From positions 1,709,813-1,773,812 of the forward strand of contig QVOM02000113.1 in the NCBI GenBank assembly GCA_003586115.2: a stretch of 64,000 bases of DNA, given 5' to 3'. This stretch comes from Salvator merianae. Lineage: Eukaryota; Chordata; Lepidosauria; Squamata; Teiidae. Shown here in pieces: positions 44,867 through 57,100 of this stretch. The notes under the pieces are model-generated. The model was not told where the DNA came from and searched no databases. It was given only the letters and a program-made list of their open reading frames with translations. Each line of letters starts with the position of its first letter. Position 1 is the first letter of the stretch. Both the position numbers and the translations under genes were made by a program.

Positions 44867-45463
44867 GGGCCTTTTCACACTTGCAACTAGGGACATGCAT
44901 TAGTCAAGTGCTTCTGCACTGCGTGGAGGCCCTGGCAACTGAGAGCAGACTACAGTTGCTCCCGATTGCTACCTGCTGTGGAGCACAAAATCATGCTCCT
45001 CAGCTGTATTGGAAGCAGCTGGACTGCTTCCGGTACAATGCGCTTGCACCCGCTTCCAGGTACGAATGCAGAGTGGTGTTAGCCCATTCTAGCATGGAAT
45101 AGACCCCATCGTGCAGACACTGTCTGCAGTATGAGGCCAAATAACCTACCTTAGTCTGGCTAACGGTGTTCGTGAGTGAGAATGCCGGTAGCCATGCCTG
45201 ATCCTCGCCATGACAGCGGTCAGCAGCTGCCATGGTGACCGCAGCAGCTCCATGAATGTGTGTGCGCATGCGCATGGACAATTGGGCCTACCCTCCACTT
45301 TGAGCTTCAGGTAAGGATTCGGACAGCTATTTCCTTGTCCAGCGGTAGCAGTGATCAGCAGCAGATGAGGGCCGTTGCCGGTCGCTACGGCTGTCTGCAG
45401 GTACAAATGCACTTGACTAGTGAGCATTCCTGACACTCACTAGTTTCAAGTGCGAAAAGGCCC
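44867..45463. mobile_element. Harbinger-like MITE, family A (copy 4)
   Basis: The left GGGCCTTTTCACACTTGCAA (continuing CTAG) and right CTAGTTTCAAGTGCGAAAAG (continuing GCCC) pair at about 22 of 24 positions. The internal family block CGCCATGACAGCGGTCAGCA...GCTGCCATGGTGACCG is present. A second right-type end, AAGTGTGAACAGGCCC, lies 50 bp further on (45498-45513), hinting at a nested or composite insertion. ORFs across it are shadows. Confidence 0.75.
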
Positions 45464-45562
45464 AGTATCTGCATGCAAGGTCTGTTCTATAGTGGAAAGT
45501 GTGAACAGGCCCTAATGGAACTTCTCTTAGGGTATATCCAAATGCTGAAAATCAGATGGCTC

Positions 45563-45978
45563 TCAGGATGTGATCAGATATGCTTAACAAGATGCTCTTT
45601 GGACAAATTTCAGTCTGTAAGAGCAGACATAATTCCCTAAAATTACCTTAACTCATCCTGAAGCCTTGGAATGTGCACCCCTTCCTCATATGAGATAAAA
45701 TGACTCTGAGAGAGATTCCTCCTTTTAGTTGCACTGTAGTTTCATAAGCACAGAGGAGAAAACTCTAGCCAATCACAGCTTGGGAACAAATGTTGCCACA
45801 GCAAGCAACCAATCAGGGCCACAGAAAGCCATGCAGGCACTTGGCCAACCAGTAGCGAGGACTCATTGTCAGGAAGATATTGCCAGATTTCAAGGCAAAG
45901 AAAGAACTGTGAAAACATGAGGTAGGATTGTTATTTTAACTGTTTAAATCTAAAAAAGTCTTGCCTGATCACACCCAG
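45563..45978. mobile_element. Possible MITE family E (copy 2)
   Basis: The left AGGATGTGATCAGATATGC and right TTGCCTGATCACACCCAG are inverted repeats with mismatches. The interior CCAATCACAGCTTGGGAACA and ACCAATCAGGGCCACAG resemble 20343-20410. A single further left-type end (GGATGTGGTCATACC) occurs near 34371. The short ORF at 45729-45920 is not convincing. Confidence 0.5.
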
Positions 45979-45979
45979 A

Positions 45980-48900
45980 GGCAGTCTTGGGGCTTAGCAG
46001 TCAGACTCGACAATCCTTAACACAAGGAAACATCTGCTCATCTAAAGTGTAGGAATTCCATCAGGGACAGTTGCTACTCAATGCTTACATCAGACCACTA
46101 TTTGCCATGTTATGAAGGAAAAAAAATAAAAGAGGAGAGGAGAGAGAGGAGAGAAGAAAGGAGAGAAGAACAGGGGAGAGAAGAAGAGAGAAGAGAAATA
46201 AAGTATCCTGCCCTATGGAAGATATACCCTAATGTCATTTCCTAATTCACCATTCTGCTCCACTCCTTCCAGAGCAGAAATGACAAAAAGCATGGCTATC
46301 AGGTACTAGAAAAGGTGACTACCAGAGTAACTAAAAATTGTTTTCCACTTTCTTCCAGGATATGAATAGACATTTTTAATGTAACTGGATGAAAGAGAAA
46401 TGATCTAAACACAACTTTTATGAGGTACACATAATTACTGCTTTAGGTATGACTGAAGGATCTTCCCATTTGAGTTGATAACTCATTAGGTTTGCTTCTG
46501 GATCTTTTCAAATCAGCTCTGCAACCCTCTATTAACAGCCTCTCCATCTATGGTTAAAATCTTGTCTCATACATACATGCACTAGGGCAACAGAAAACTT
46601 GCAATTTGAATAATTATCTTCCATCTGGATCCTTAACAATGTATTAATTTTCTTTATACCTATTGAAATTCTGAATCATTACTGACCAAAATATTTTATA
46701 TCTCTATATACTTTACTTTACTGTACCTTACCTTGCCTTACCTACTGCTCCCCTACCCATGCGTGTTCCTTTGCTTGTCAAAAGTAGTTTGACTCCATTG
46801 CTGAAGGTACCTTTTGTTATCCTGAGAACAAGTTACTCTGAGATGCACTGTTTCTGAGAGTAATTTTACATAAAAATACTTGTACAATGCTTGTATGACT
46901 GTGAACGTGTATTTAGTTTCAGTGCGTACGTTACTAACATTTTCCCTTTTGTATAAGAATTTGTTTTATGTATGGAATTACTGCATGAAACTATAAGAAC
47001 TTGTCAAGACTACTGTCAAAAGATTCCTTATGGTCTCAAGCATCCACGAAGTGCCTGATCATATGTAGTAACAACTAAAATAAATAAGGGAAGAAAGAAT
47101 ATGAAATGAATATTTAAATACAAGTTTGAACATATTTCCTGAGGGAAAAAGTTTATCTTTGGCAATACGCATTTCTAATATTTTAAAAGATAAACATATA
47201 TTACAATATTTGGAGAATAACAGAATCCAGAAATAACTTCATTCATTCATATATTAGATTTTTACACTGCCCAGTACTATGGTCTTAGAGTAATCTATAA
47301 TAATAATGATGATGATGATGCCATATAAAACATATACTCTTTTATTCTATGAAAACTTAGGCTACCAACTTCTTTCTCTCTGTTAGACTCTAAGGTGCTA
47401 CTAGACCCCCTTGCTCATAAAACAAAAAAGTTGAAAATAACAACAGAGGACAAGGAAATAAAAAGGGTGGTCTAGCCAGTTCCCTGGGTTGGACTACTGA
47501 CCCAGTGCATGCATGGCCGCAGAGTGTATAGTGTTGTTTTTTATATAACATCTTATCATGGCTACATTATGCAGCAATATAACATTCATATCACAGTATT
47601 ATGACAACCAACTATCTGCACAAGGCCATTCAAGCTTGGACTCCCATGCATGTACTAGTGCTGTGTACAAACAGTTCAGTTGCCTTGATGCCAAGATACC
47701 AATGTGACACCAAAGTCACAATGAGGTGTGAACCTAGCCATAGTGGTTTTGTTTCTGGAAACCTTCAGATCATGTAACTCGTATTGTAGAAACCAGAAAC
47801 AACTGGCAGTTCCCCTCACTCTTCATGCCATTCTCCCTGCTGTCAATTTTGTAGAATGGTCTTTGGATCGATAGCAGGGAGCAGAGATGTGCACACAGTA
47901 GCCTCCGTATTATAAATAGGTAGCACTTTTCAGCTAATGAAAAAGGTGGGGAGGCACTACATTTGCAGTGCTCCCCCACTTCCAGTGTGGATGCTGCTTT
48001 GGAAAAGGTCAGAAAAGGAAGAAAAAAGCTTCTGAATTATTTTCCCATTGTACATGGTTACTTGGAAACAAATTCTGCCTCCCCTTGTTTCCAGTTTCCT
48101 CTATCTATTTTTCTGCTGCTATAACAAAAAGAGTAGGTTTATGCTCTTAGAAAGGCACAGCAAGCAGGTCTGTACCTTGAGGCGCAATCTGTTTGCTGAA
48201 TAAGGAGGGAACACAGACGGCTGATTTGTCTACCACTATTACAGCACTTGATTGACCCTGCCTTGCATTGCTGCAAACAAATCTCTCTATCCTGAACAGA
48301 GCCCAAACCCTGAGCTTTTGTGAGATGGTGCTTTGTTCCCAAAGGTTAAGTTAAGGTTAACTTCATTAAACAAGAACAATATCTCCTTGATCCATCCTGC
48401 TTCAGTTGTTGAAATGACAGCTAACAGCAAGGTGTTTACAGTACTTCTCTCTCTCCATTTCCTATTGTAAAAATGGCTTGTCAGTAATCAAGTACTGGAA
48501 ATATGGGGTGTGATGAGATTATCTAAGACCATGTGTCTTTTGGCACGTACATGGCCAGGAGCTCTCCAGCTGCCCCAGAATAAGGCCATCTGCACTTGGG
48601 TTGGCTATTCCAGAACAGCCATCATACGAGCTTCAGAACCCGCTGCAAGGGCTCCCGGGGAACCCATTTTGGTAGCCCAATTTGGGCAGAGGTCCTTTCT
48701 GAGAGTGAGAATGCTTCTCTTCTCCCCACTTTTCCCATTTAACCTGACAAAGTCTTTTCTGGGAGAAGACTGGATGGTGAGAAATACTTTTTGTTGCCCA
48801 CTTCTTTTTTTCTTAGATAAAATGGATCTTTTGGGGCAGATTGTAGGAATAATTGGGGAGAAAGGCATCACCTGGGACCTGAAGCTGAGGTAGAAAATGT

Positions 48901-49640
48901 CTTGTGAGAGGAGTTAATTATCAGTCATGCTGGGAGGAGGCCATCACTGGGATTGGGAACAGTTTAGAACCCTCTTAGAATCCCTTAGATACTATTTTGA
49001 GACACTGGAACAGAAGCTGCTCCTAGAAGCCTCTTTACAGTTTTTTTTCTATGCTCACTCTACTTGAGCTCACAGGCTGTAGAGGGCTGGCTACACTGTA
49101 ACCAGTGGAAGTCTATTAAAATGCTAGAAGTGCACTTAACCATGTGATTTAATTATCATCTCTAGCTTGCTTCTTACAATCTTACAGAATTCTAATCCTG
49201 ATTGACAATGCAATGAGATACCGCTGTTCTATTTGCCTGATTGTATAGCTGACTAAGAAAACCCCACTGTTTTTCATTGCTGGCTATTCAAACCTCAGAA
49301 TAAAAATGCTCTTTTATTTTTCTATGTACTCTAATAAAGATTGATGAATTTGCATTATTCCCGCCTTGGAACTCCTTCCTATTCCCCCTTTTCACTGAGA
49401 CTCTACCCCAGCTTGTAAAACAAACCTTTCAGCTCAAAAGTCCTGTTTGGAGTAGCTGGAGACTAATTCCCTCAGTCAAGCTTTTACATCATGTCTCTAT
49501 TCCAGTGCCAGAAGATCCTCCACCACAGCAGGCCTCCCTCACAGCTTCAATAAGGGGCTTAATAGGTTCATTGCCATCACCAAGACCAAGTTGTCAAATC
49601 TGCATGCCTGTACACAGAGGGAATCCTTGATGTCCATGTG
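45980..49640. other. Mostly unassigned sequence
   Basis: No gene is seen. A GA-only tract (GAGGAGAGG units) spans 46120-46197. A TTAC-rich stretch lies near 46720-46745, and a T-rich repeat fragment near 47225-47345. GTTAGACTCTAAGGTGCTAC near 47383 resembles a widespread squamate repeat terminus. A partial family D MITE lies near 48575-48690. Confidence 0.5.
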
Positions 49641-49644
49641 CAGA

Positions 49645-49882
49645 CACATAAGAACATAAGAGGAGCCTTGCTGGATCATGATACAGCCCCTCTAATCCAG
49701 CATTCTGTTTCACACAGTGGCCCACCAATTGCTTCTGGGCGTTCTCAAGCAGAATAAAAGGTAAAACCTTCACCTGCTCTTAACTCCTCGCAAATAGTTT
49801 TACAGACATCCTGCCTGACTTTCCAACCTGGAAGCAGTATCTAGGTATCCGTTCTAGTAGCCATTGACATCCATGAATCTGT
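49645..49882 (-). pseudogene. CR1/L3-like LINE 3' untranslated end, minus strand
   Basis: Closely matches the 3' part of 37594-37850: AAGAACATAAGAGGAGCC, CCAGCATTCTGTTTCACACA, TTTTACAGACATCCTGCCTG and CTAGTAGCCATTGAC. Only the 3' tip is present, as expected for strong 5' truncation. It contains no coding sequence. Confidence 0.8.
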
Positions 49883-49884
49883 GG

Positions 49885-51665
49885 CACAGTAGACTATCAC
49901 AGTGATACCATATGTTTGGCCACACCAAGGGCCCAGTTCAGTGTGCAAGGCAGAGACCTGATAGTCTCTCCTCACACAATGAGAGTTTTGTGCCTTTGAA
50001 GTGGATCTCAAATCACTCCATGGTCTTTCAAACTCCTTTAGCAGAGGAAACAGTGAGGACTGTTTGAACTGGTTGCTCCTCAAAGATGTACTGAGTGCTA
50101 CATGGAAATAGGGCCTAAATTGAAGAAGGTACAAAAATATGGCTGTGATAATACTGCCATGTGTCATGAAACTGACTAGTTGTAACATGAAGTGTGATTA
50201 TAAGTAAAGAATTGGTTTCCTGGTCCTTTTTCCTTGGTAGAAAGAATTTCATGAATTACTGCCAAGGTTTATTTTGTTTTTCTTCTCTCTGTATGTTTCT
50301 GTGAAAACTCTGATACTATAATCCCAATCTGTAGTTGAAGGCACAGTATAAATAGCTGTACTAGTGGATCAGTTCATTATTACAAACTCAGGTATTAGTG
50401 GAGATAGAGAGAGAGTGTGTTTGGCACACAGCTTTCTCTTTCTAAACTTTTGCCACATGGCCTCGATTCTGATCATCTCTGTGACTGGCAGTCCATATAA
50501 CCAGTCTCAATAGCAAGTTGTTGGCACTCATGCCCACTGAAGCACTGTCATTGGCCAAGCTGGTCCTAGCTCTAAGGAGAAACCGGACTGCAAGACTTCA
50601 AGGAATTCTCCTGGATTGGGAAAGATGCAGCACTGCATTTTTCTCACAGGATTTAATTGCCTGCTTTAAAGGTCCCACAGAGAATCTCTCGCTTCAGAGA
50701 CTCCAATGGCCTACTTTGCAATAGAGGAAGCCACCACACATGCCACAGCCTTCTCCAGAGCCAGAAACCACACTGCAACCTTCTATAAGTGGCATCTCTG
50801 CCTTCTGAAGTAGGCTGAAAGTGCTGCCACCTGCCACACCTAGCAGAGATTCACAGCATAATGCCCAACAAATGAGATGCCCTTTGTACAACTCTGTGGC
50901 CTCTCCTAACGTTTGTTCTGGGATTCTATTTTATAATTCCAAATCTCTTGTTTTCATATGAGACTTCAACAAAGGCAAAGACAAAGTTATTTCCACCTAG
51001 GCTGACTATATCGCTTGGTACATTTCTGTTTTCCTTTGAATTATTTCATCCAACAATCCATGTACCAGGCAAGTATTTATGCCTGGTAAATATCCTGAGA
51101 AATTACTGCCTTTCTATACATTTAACCCCTTTCATCATATATTTCATGATTTCACTATATCTGATGATCTGGGCATGAGTCATAGCTGACAGCCATGCAC
51201 CCATTTAGGAAGCAAAGTATACACAGGAATTTAAGATTTTATCTTAACCCAAGATAGCCTGCTTTCATCCTAAGACCTATCATATCAAAACTGTATACTA
51301 GAACTGGGTCTCAGAATGAGGTTTCAGTACATTGTGCTCTTTCTTGAAAATTCTCAGACAATACAATGTTCTGCCAATCTGAAACTGTAGATTATAGAAT
51401 GAAGTTGTATGTAAATGAAACTATAAAATGCAACAGATAAAAATGTTAGTGCCATTTAGAACAGGAAGCATTGGGCCTCCTTGACAGAAAGAATCTGTGA
51501 AACCTGTATAACTCACCTTGCATGAGGATAATTATCACATAACCACTACTAGATAAAACCATTTGTTCTAGTATTACACATGACTAATATCTGTATGCAA
51601 ACCAAAATAATTTGTTGTTTTTGTTGTTAAGATTACTAAGTTCTGAAAAAAAATCCAAGTCTTCA
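49885..51665. other. Unassigned sequence
   Basis: No gene or clear repeat. The ORF at 49841-50188 (minus) overlaps the LINE tip and has no recognised domain. A short GA run lies near 50404-50414. Confidence 0.6.
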
Positions 51666-51667
51666 AA

Positions 51668-51851
51668 CCTATAGTTCAATGGTAATACAAGCAGATTGGA
51701 AAGCAGAGGGCTGCCAGTTCGATCCCCAGCCTCTCCCCAGAAGTAGGCAATGACAAATCACTCCTGCATCTTTACCAAGGAAACTGCATGGAGGTGTCCT
51801 TGGAGGTACCCATCCAATCAACCAGGACTCAATCATAACTCAAATGATACC
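51668..51851 (+). mobile_element. tRNA-derived SINE
   Basis: The head has a Pol III A-box-like TAGTTCAATGGT (51672-51683) and a B-box-like GTTCGATCC (51717-51725), spaced as in a tRNA gene. The body reads AGGCAATGACAAATCACTCC and CTTTACCAAGGAAACTGCAT, similar to tRNA-SINE bodies seen in squamates. It passes directly into a GAA array as its 3' tail. It is not a functional tRNA gene, because the 3' half does not pair. Confidence 0.75.
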
Positions 51852-51922
51852 GAAGAAGAAGAAGAAGAAGAAGAAGAAGAAGAAGAAGAAGAAGAAGAAG
51901 AAGAAGAAGAAGAAGAAGAAGA
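51852..51922. repeat. (GAA)n trinucleotide array at a SINE tail
   Basis: About 23 pure GAA units. It creates false poly-Glu and poly-Ser ORFs on the two strands. It probably grew from the SINE's own 3' simple repeat. Confidence 0.95.
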
Positions 51923-51924
51923 TC

Positions 51925-53310
51925 TATTTAACTTATTTCTAGAGACAAACCTATTCCAGGCATTGTAAAGAATCCACTTAGGTTTTGCATTCTTCACCCA
52001 GAAGGCTAATAATCCACAACAGATGGATACTGCTGCCAAGTGTGCACAGAAAGACAGTAGGGAATCCCAGCATTGACAATTCTTATCACTTGGAATGTGT
52101 ACCTTGAAATAGCAAGGTGTGGAGACTATGGTTTGGTTTTAAAAAAAACAAAAACAAAATTCTTGGAACATTTGACATTAAGAATGAGTGTGGACATAAT
52201 CTGAAAGGTAGGATATTGAATCAATATGCACATATATACACAATATACAGATTGTGTAAAAATTCAAGTGGACTAAACTCTACAAATCACTGTTGTGAAA
52301 TGATTCAAGGAGGATATGTCCAGCATGATCAAGTCACTGTCTCTATCCTATTCCTTCCATAACTGTCTTCTGGCTGATTGAACATTGGAAAATAGTGCAT
52401 TTAGAAAAAATATAATGGAGCAGGCAATGAGAATTTGCATAAAGATAGAAAAGGCATGACAGACCTCATTCTCCTCAGGAAGTGATTCTGGAATTGTTGT
52501 TTACAACATTCATTGAACAACTAAACCTAGCCTCTAACTCAGGAGAAATAAAAAATCTCATAATATTTCTGCTTTACTTAAGCCATTCTTTTGTTTTGCT
52601 TTTAAATATGGCAATACTCCTATGTTTCTTTTGAAACACTAGAAGCAGAATTCATCCAAGCATCATCCAGGTTCAAATCTGCTTCACTATCTGCAAGATT
52701 TTCCGCTGCACTGTGAACATTCAGACCATATAACATACTTCTAAATGGCCATAATATAGTTACAGCAATTACTTCAGTGCTTGTAAAGTATTTAAATAAA
52801 ACAGTAAGCGTAAAGGCTTACTAGTGGTAAAGCACATCAAACTGTTTAAAGAATGCTTTAACAGGCTTATTGCAGAGACTCGGAGACAACGGAAAAAGCA
52901 AGGAAATCTCTGACATTCATACAGGAGATACCAGAGTGTAAATTTTCCACTACCTTTCACTTGAGATTACAACATTAAAGCAAAGGGGCTGCACGCATAC
53001 ACACACATGCACACACATGCACACTATAGAATGATATCCTGGCCTCATTAGCACTAGCAAGAGGTTTGCCATTCCCTTTTATGTACACTGAGTTTTCTTT
53101 ATAATGTTTTATTGTCTCTGGCATTTATTTTTATTTTACAGCTGATTTTAATAAATTGTGTCATGACCTACACTGAAACTGGCACTACAGGGTGAGCTGC
53201 AATTGTAAATTAATCAGACAGTGGCAGCTATTAGCCAGCCTTCTCTGATCTGGGATGGAGATTTTAAAAATACATGGATGGAAATTCTCTAGGAATCTCC
53301 AAGACTACAT
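51925..53310. other. Unassigned AT-rich sequence
   Basis: No gene visible. A short (ACACATGC)-type tract lies at 52998-53024. Confidence 0.6.
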
Positions 53311-53311
53311 A

Positions 53312-53547
53312 ACCTAATCTGCATTTACATGTAGCAATAAAGCACTTCCAAAGCACCTTAAGGACATTAGCATGTGGCACCTGTGTTCTCATCCCATCTC
53401 TAATCCACCTTTTCTAGCCTGAAATGTTCATGAGAAGCAGGAGGTGCAGACTGTTGTGTGAAGAATCTCATCTGCCAACCTTTTCTAAGCTGTTTCAGAG
53501 GGGTTCTATGATTTTTAACTGCACATGAATGCAGACCTACAACTAAA
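53312..53547. mobile_element. MITE family B (copy 4)
   Basis: The left TAATCTGCATTTACATGTAG and right TGCACATGAATGCAGACCT are inverted repeats. The family blocks GCATGTGGCACCTGTGTTCT, CCACCTTTTCTAGCCTGAAA and CTAAGCTGTTTCAGAGG are in order. A run of about 17 A follows at 53546. Confidence 0.65.
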
Positions 53548-53884
53548 AAAAAAAAAAAAATCCCAGAAGACATCAATGATGAACCACTTCCACAAGGCTG
53601 CCACGAAAAGTATATGAATGCGTACATGTAGTCATCACTATGTCACTAAAACTCACTGCAGCTCTTGTAACAAATTTGCATTAATCAGTGAATATCAAAT
53701 GACTGTGCTAGCTCCACTCTTCTTAACACAGTTCTAGTCTCTCTCTAGGTTAGAAAAACATTGTGTAAAACAGAGGGTTTTCCTTACAGTTGGAAGCACT
53801 TTTTTGTATTTTTGCGCTTCCAGCCTTTCCCCCATCCCGATTCTAAAAGGTGAGAACAAGGTCTATTCCCTTTAGATCAAAGGA

Positions 53885-54000
53885 GTGTTCAACTGCAGTC
53901 CTCCAGATGTACCTGAACAATCCTCAGCATTCCATGCCAGTTCAATGGGAATCGTAGTTCTGGAACGTCTGGAAGACCACAACTGAAGATCTCTGCTTTA
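53885..54000. mobile_element. Short palindromic hAT-like MITE (second copy)
   Basis: GCAGTCCTCCAGATGTACCT and AACGTCTGGAAGACCACAAC are inverted with mismatches, and match the element at 1508-1605. A CATTCCATGCCAGTTC loop is shared. Confidence 0.6.
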
Positions 54001-54114
54001 GACAGGTGCTGTTCACCAAGTAGAAGATGATACAAATGTGCCTGGGTCCAAACTAAGGCCCTCCTCCCTTGTGGCAATACATCACTTCACTAGAATTCTT
54101 GGAGATGCTAGTTT

Positions 54115-54148
54115 TGTGACATTTAAAGTCTGTGACATTTAAAGTCTG
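54115..54148. repeat. Tandem duplication of GTGACATTTAAAGTCT
   Basis: The 16-bp unit occurs twice back to back. Likely a small replication slippage event. Confidence 0.9.
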
Positions 54149-54149
54149 C

Positions 54150-57100
54150 TTGTGCAGTTGGAAAGGGTGAGGCAGCAGTTGGCACCTCGTTATTGATTGG
54201 GCTGAGCTGCACTTTGATCCACTGCAGATCCAAATGGTGTTGGCACCATCAAAGGTCAGGCATCAATTAACAGTTCACCACTACCCCACCACATGGCCCA
54301 GGGACAAAACTGTCTGAAAATAATTTTCTTGAGTTATTCAAGTAGTAGAAAAAAGCATCTCCTCATTTCACTTTTCATTCACAAATCAATATCAACTTCA
54401 GTGCAATAGTATTGTCATGCTTCTTCAAACGACTGCATTCCTTTGTGTACTAAAAACATTTCTCCTGTTTCAGAAACTATTTTCATTAAAGTGTTTAAAG
54501 CACTCATACTATTAAACCTGTAAAGTTCTATGAAATTAAAAATGCTTCTAATATATTTTATCTGTCCTTTGCTTAACAAAACCAGAACTGAAGATTCTGG
54601 ACTTTGTTTCATAGTTTTGTCTCTTTTATCAATTCTGAAATCTCTGTTATTTTGCTGTCAAAAACCTGGTCTGGTTAAAGATAAGTTGTCAGTTGTCCTT
54701 GAATCTGTATAATGCCTTAATAGTATGGACGTCTACTATTATTTGAATATGCAGTACTGGTACAGAAGTTTATTTCATCTAGGATAGATACTATATTTCA
54801 ATGAAATCTATACCAACTCATTAAATGCAGCATAGCACCAACTCATTACAAAAGGTTCCAGTTAGTTCCCCTGATACACAGAGAGAGAGAGGTCCTGTGT
54901 TTCTCAAACCATCAGCTGGCTTTCACAGGTTAAGTGGTTAAAATATACAAAATTAACTATGCTAATCTATAGTAAATGTACATGTGTGTACATAAATTCT
55001 ACAGACTCATAGTATGTTTAAGTTCACAGAAAATAAATGTGGTGGTTTTGACTACTTTGAAATCCTATGCATACCTATCATAAAGCAAAACCAGCCAGAT
55101 GTTATTCAAGTTTCTGGAGTTCACTTCCAAAAATATATAGAACTTATTCTCAGAAACAAGGAAGAAATCAATAAATCATATGGACTAAATTGAGATAGAT
55201 AGACAGACAGACAGATAAAAGATTTCAGTGAATATACACATGATATCTTTACTCTAAAGAATTACATGATTTGCATGATTTGTTCGTCATTATTCTTACA
55301 AAACACTATCAGTATATAGAACAAGATATGGTCAGGCCCCAGGTCACACAGTAAAAGGACAGATGCTAAATGGGAATCTAGCAAAGGCAACTGTCTGATC
55401 AGGAATGCTAAATAAACTATGCACGTGAAATTAAGTTTCCAATACTGGTTCAGACGATATTATTTTCATTGTGCTCAATGAGACTTGCTATCAAGCAAGC
55501 ACACATAGGTGTTCAAAATTAAAGCCCTTTCCAAATACATAAAAATATTGTTCTTGCAGAATAACCTGCCTGCAAAACATCTGTGCATGCAACTACACAC
55601 ACATGCAAAGAAGCTATATTGTGAGAAGTAGCAGACTGAGGGCATGCAGTGTTACCATCTTGCTGAAGAAGTAATCTCAGTGTGGTCACTGTTCGGCTAA
55701 ATGAACTGCTGAGAACCACACAGTGTCTGCTGCCTTGAGTGCCATTACAGAGAAATGTGTAATGTAAATGAAAAAAGAGAGGGAAATGGTAGAAATAAAT
55801 GTCACAGATTTCAGATATTTCTTCACCACCCAAAGCAGTGATGTGAGATGACATCTATGCCCATTAAGGACTTTTCTGCTGTTGCCTCCTTATTTCTGCT
55901 GGCCTTTTCAATTCATCAATCTTTAGTACAATCAATTCCTTCTGCAGGAGAATATACATTTTATTTTAGTAAGAATGTTCAGTCACGTAACTGTTTAAGG
56001 GTCTTTTTTTATTATTTACACACAAAGAAGAATATCATGATATGAATGATACCTTCTAGGAAAATATGTGCAGGTAAAAATAATAATAATTTAAAAAAAC
56101 CTCCCCTTAGCAACATCCATAGTAAGTTGTGACTTAGTATTTCACTGCAGGCAAACAGCAGAAAATGAGCAAAACATAGATAATACTGTAGGATTTTTTT
56201 TTTTAATAAAAAATTAGAACGAAGACTTAACATAACAAAACTGAAATGTCAAGCATACAGGAAGGATGTATGTTCTTTTCACAGCTGCATTCAGTCTACA
56301 TATGCATGACCAAATATAATTATTATTATTATCATTTGGGCAGATGAGTAATTTTAACACTTGAGTAAAAACTCTCTTCCTTCTCCCCAAGCTTTCTTGA
56401 CAAATTATATCTATCAAAAACTGTTTATAACTTTCCCCACTGTAATACCTCCAGATGCTTGAGACTGTGACTGAGGGTTTAAGAAAAAGGTGCATGCTCC
56501 CCTCATTCCATACACTGAGGCAGACTACAGAGGTAGGTGCATATTATTTACAAACTCTCAACAGGTTACTGTCTTCCAGTGAACCTTGAAGCAGAGGCTT
56601 ATTTATTTACTTAAGAGATTTCTGTAATACCTTACACTGAAGCCCCAGGGTTGCTAACAAGATCAACTGCGGGCCTAGTTACGCCTAAGTTTCAATCCAC
56701 CTTTGCTTTCAACCTCTGGAGTAAAGGCAACACAGCAACAAAATAATGAACCACTTTTTATTATACCTTATCAAACCGAGAAAATTCACACTTTGTTTAG
56801 ATAGAATGGAAAGAAAATGGCTCACCATTTTGCTGATGTATTCTTTTCACTCTGAAGGTTGATCAAAGGTGCATTAGAATCTACATGCAACTGACCAGGT
56901 CTTAAAATCAACATTATATCTCCAAATGCTATGGTGAGTAAAAGCATATTTTACCAGACGGTGTAATTCTGGCCATACTATAGACACAAAACAAACCATT
57001 CTGTCCTCTTCAGCATCTATAGCTTGAGGTATCTGCCTCATTCTCTGTAAAAGTCCCCAAGGAAGCAGGAGAGAAGGAAATGGCTACTGCAAAACTGTAA

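Noticed and set aside
51668..51740. Functional tRNA gene
   Set aside because: A- and B-box-like motifs are present but the arms do not pair as a tRNA and the sequence continues into a SINE body.
51750..52039. Poly-Glu and poly-Ser proteins
   Set aside because: They are translations of a GAA microsatellite at a SINE tail, read on both strands.
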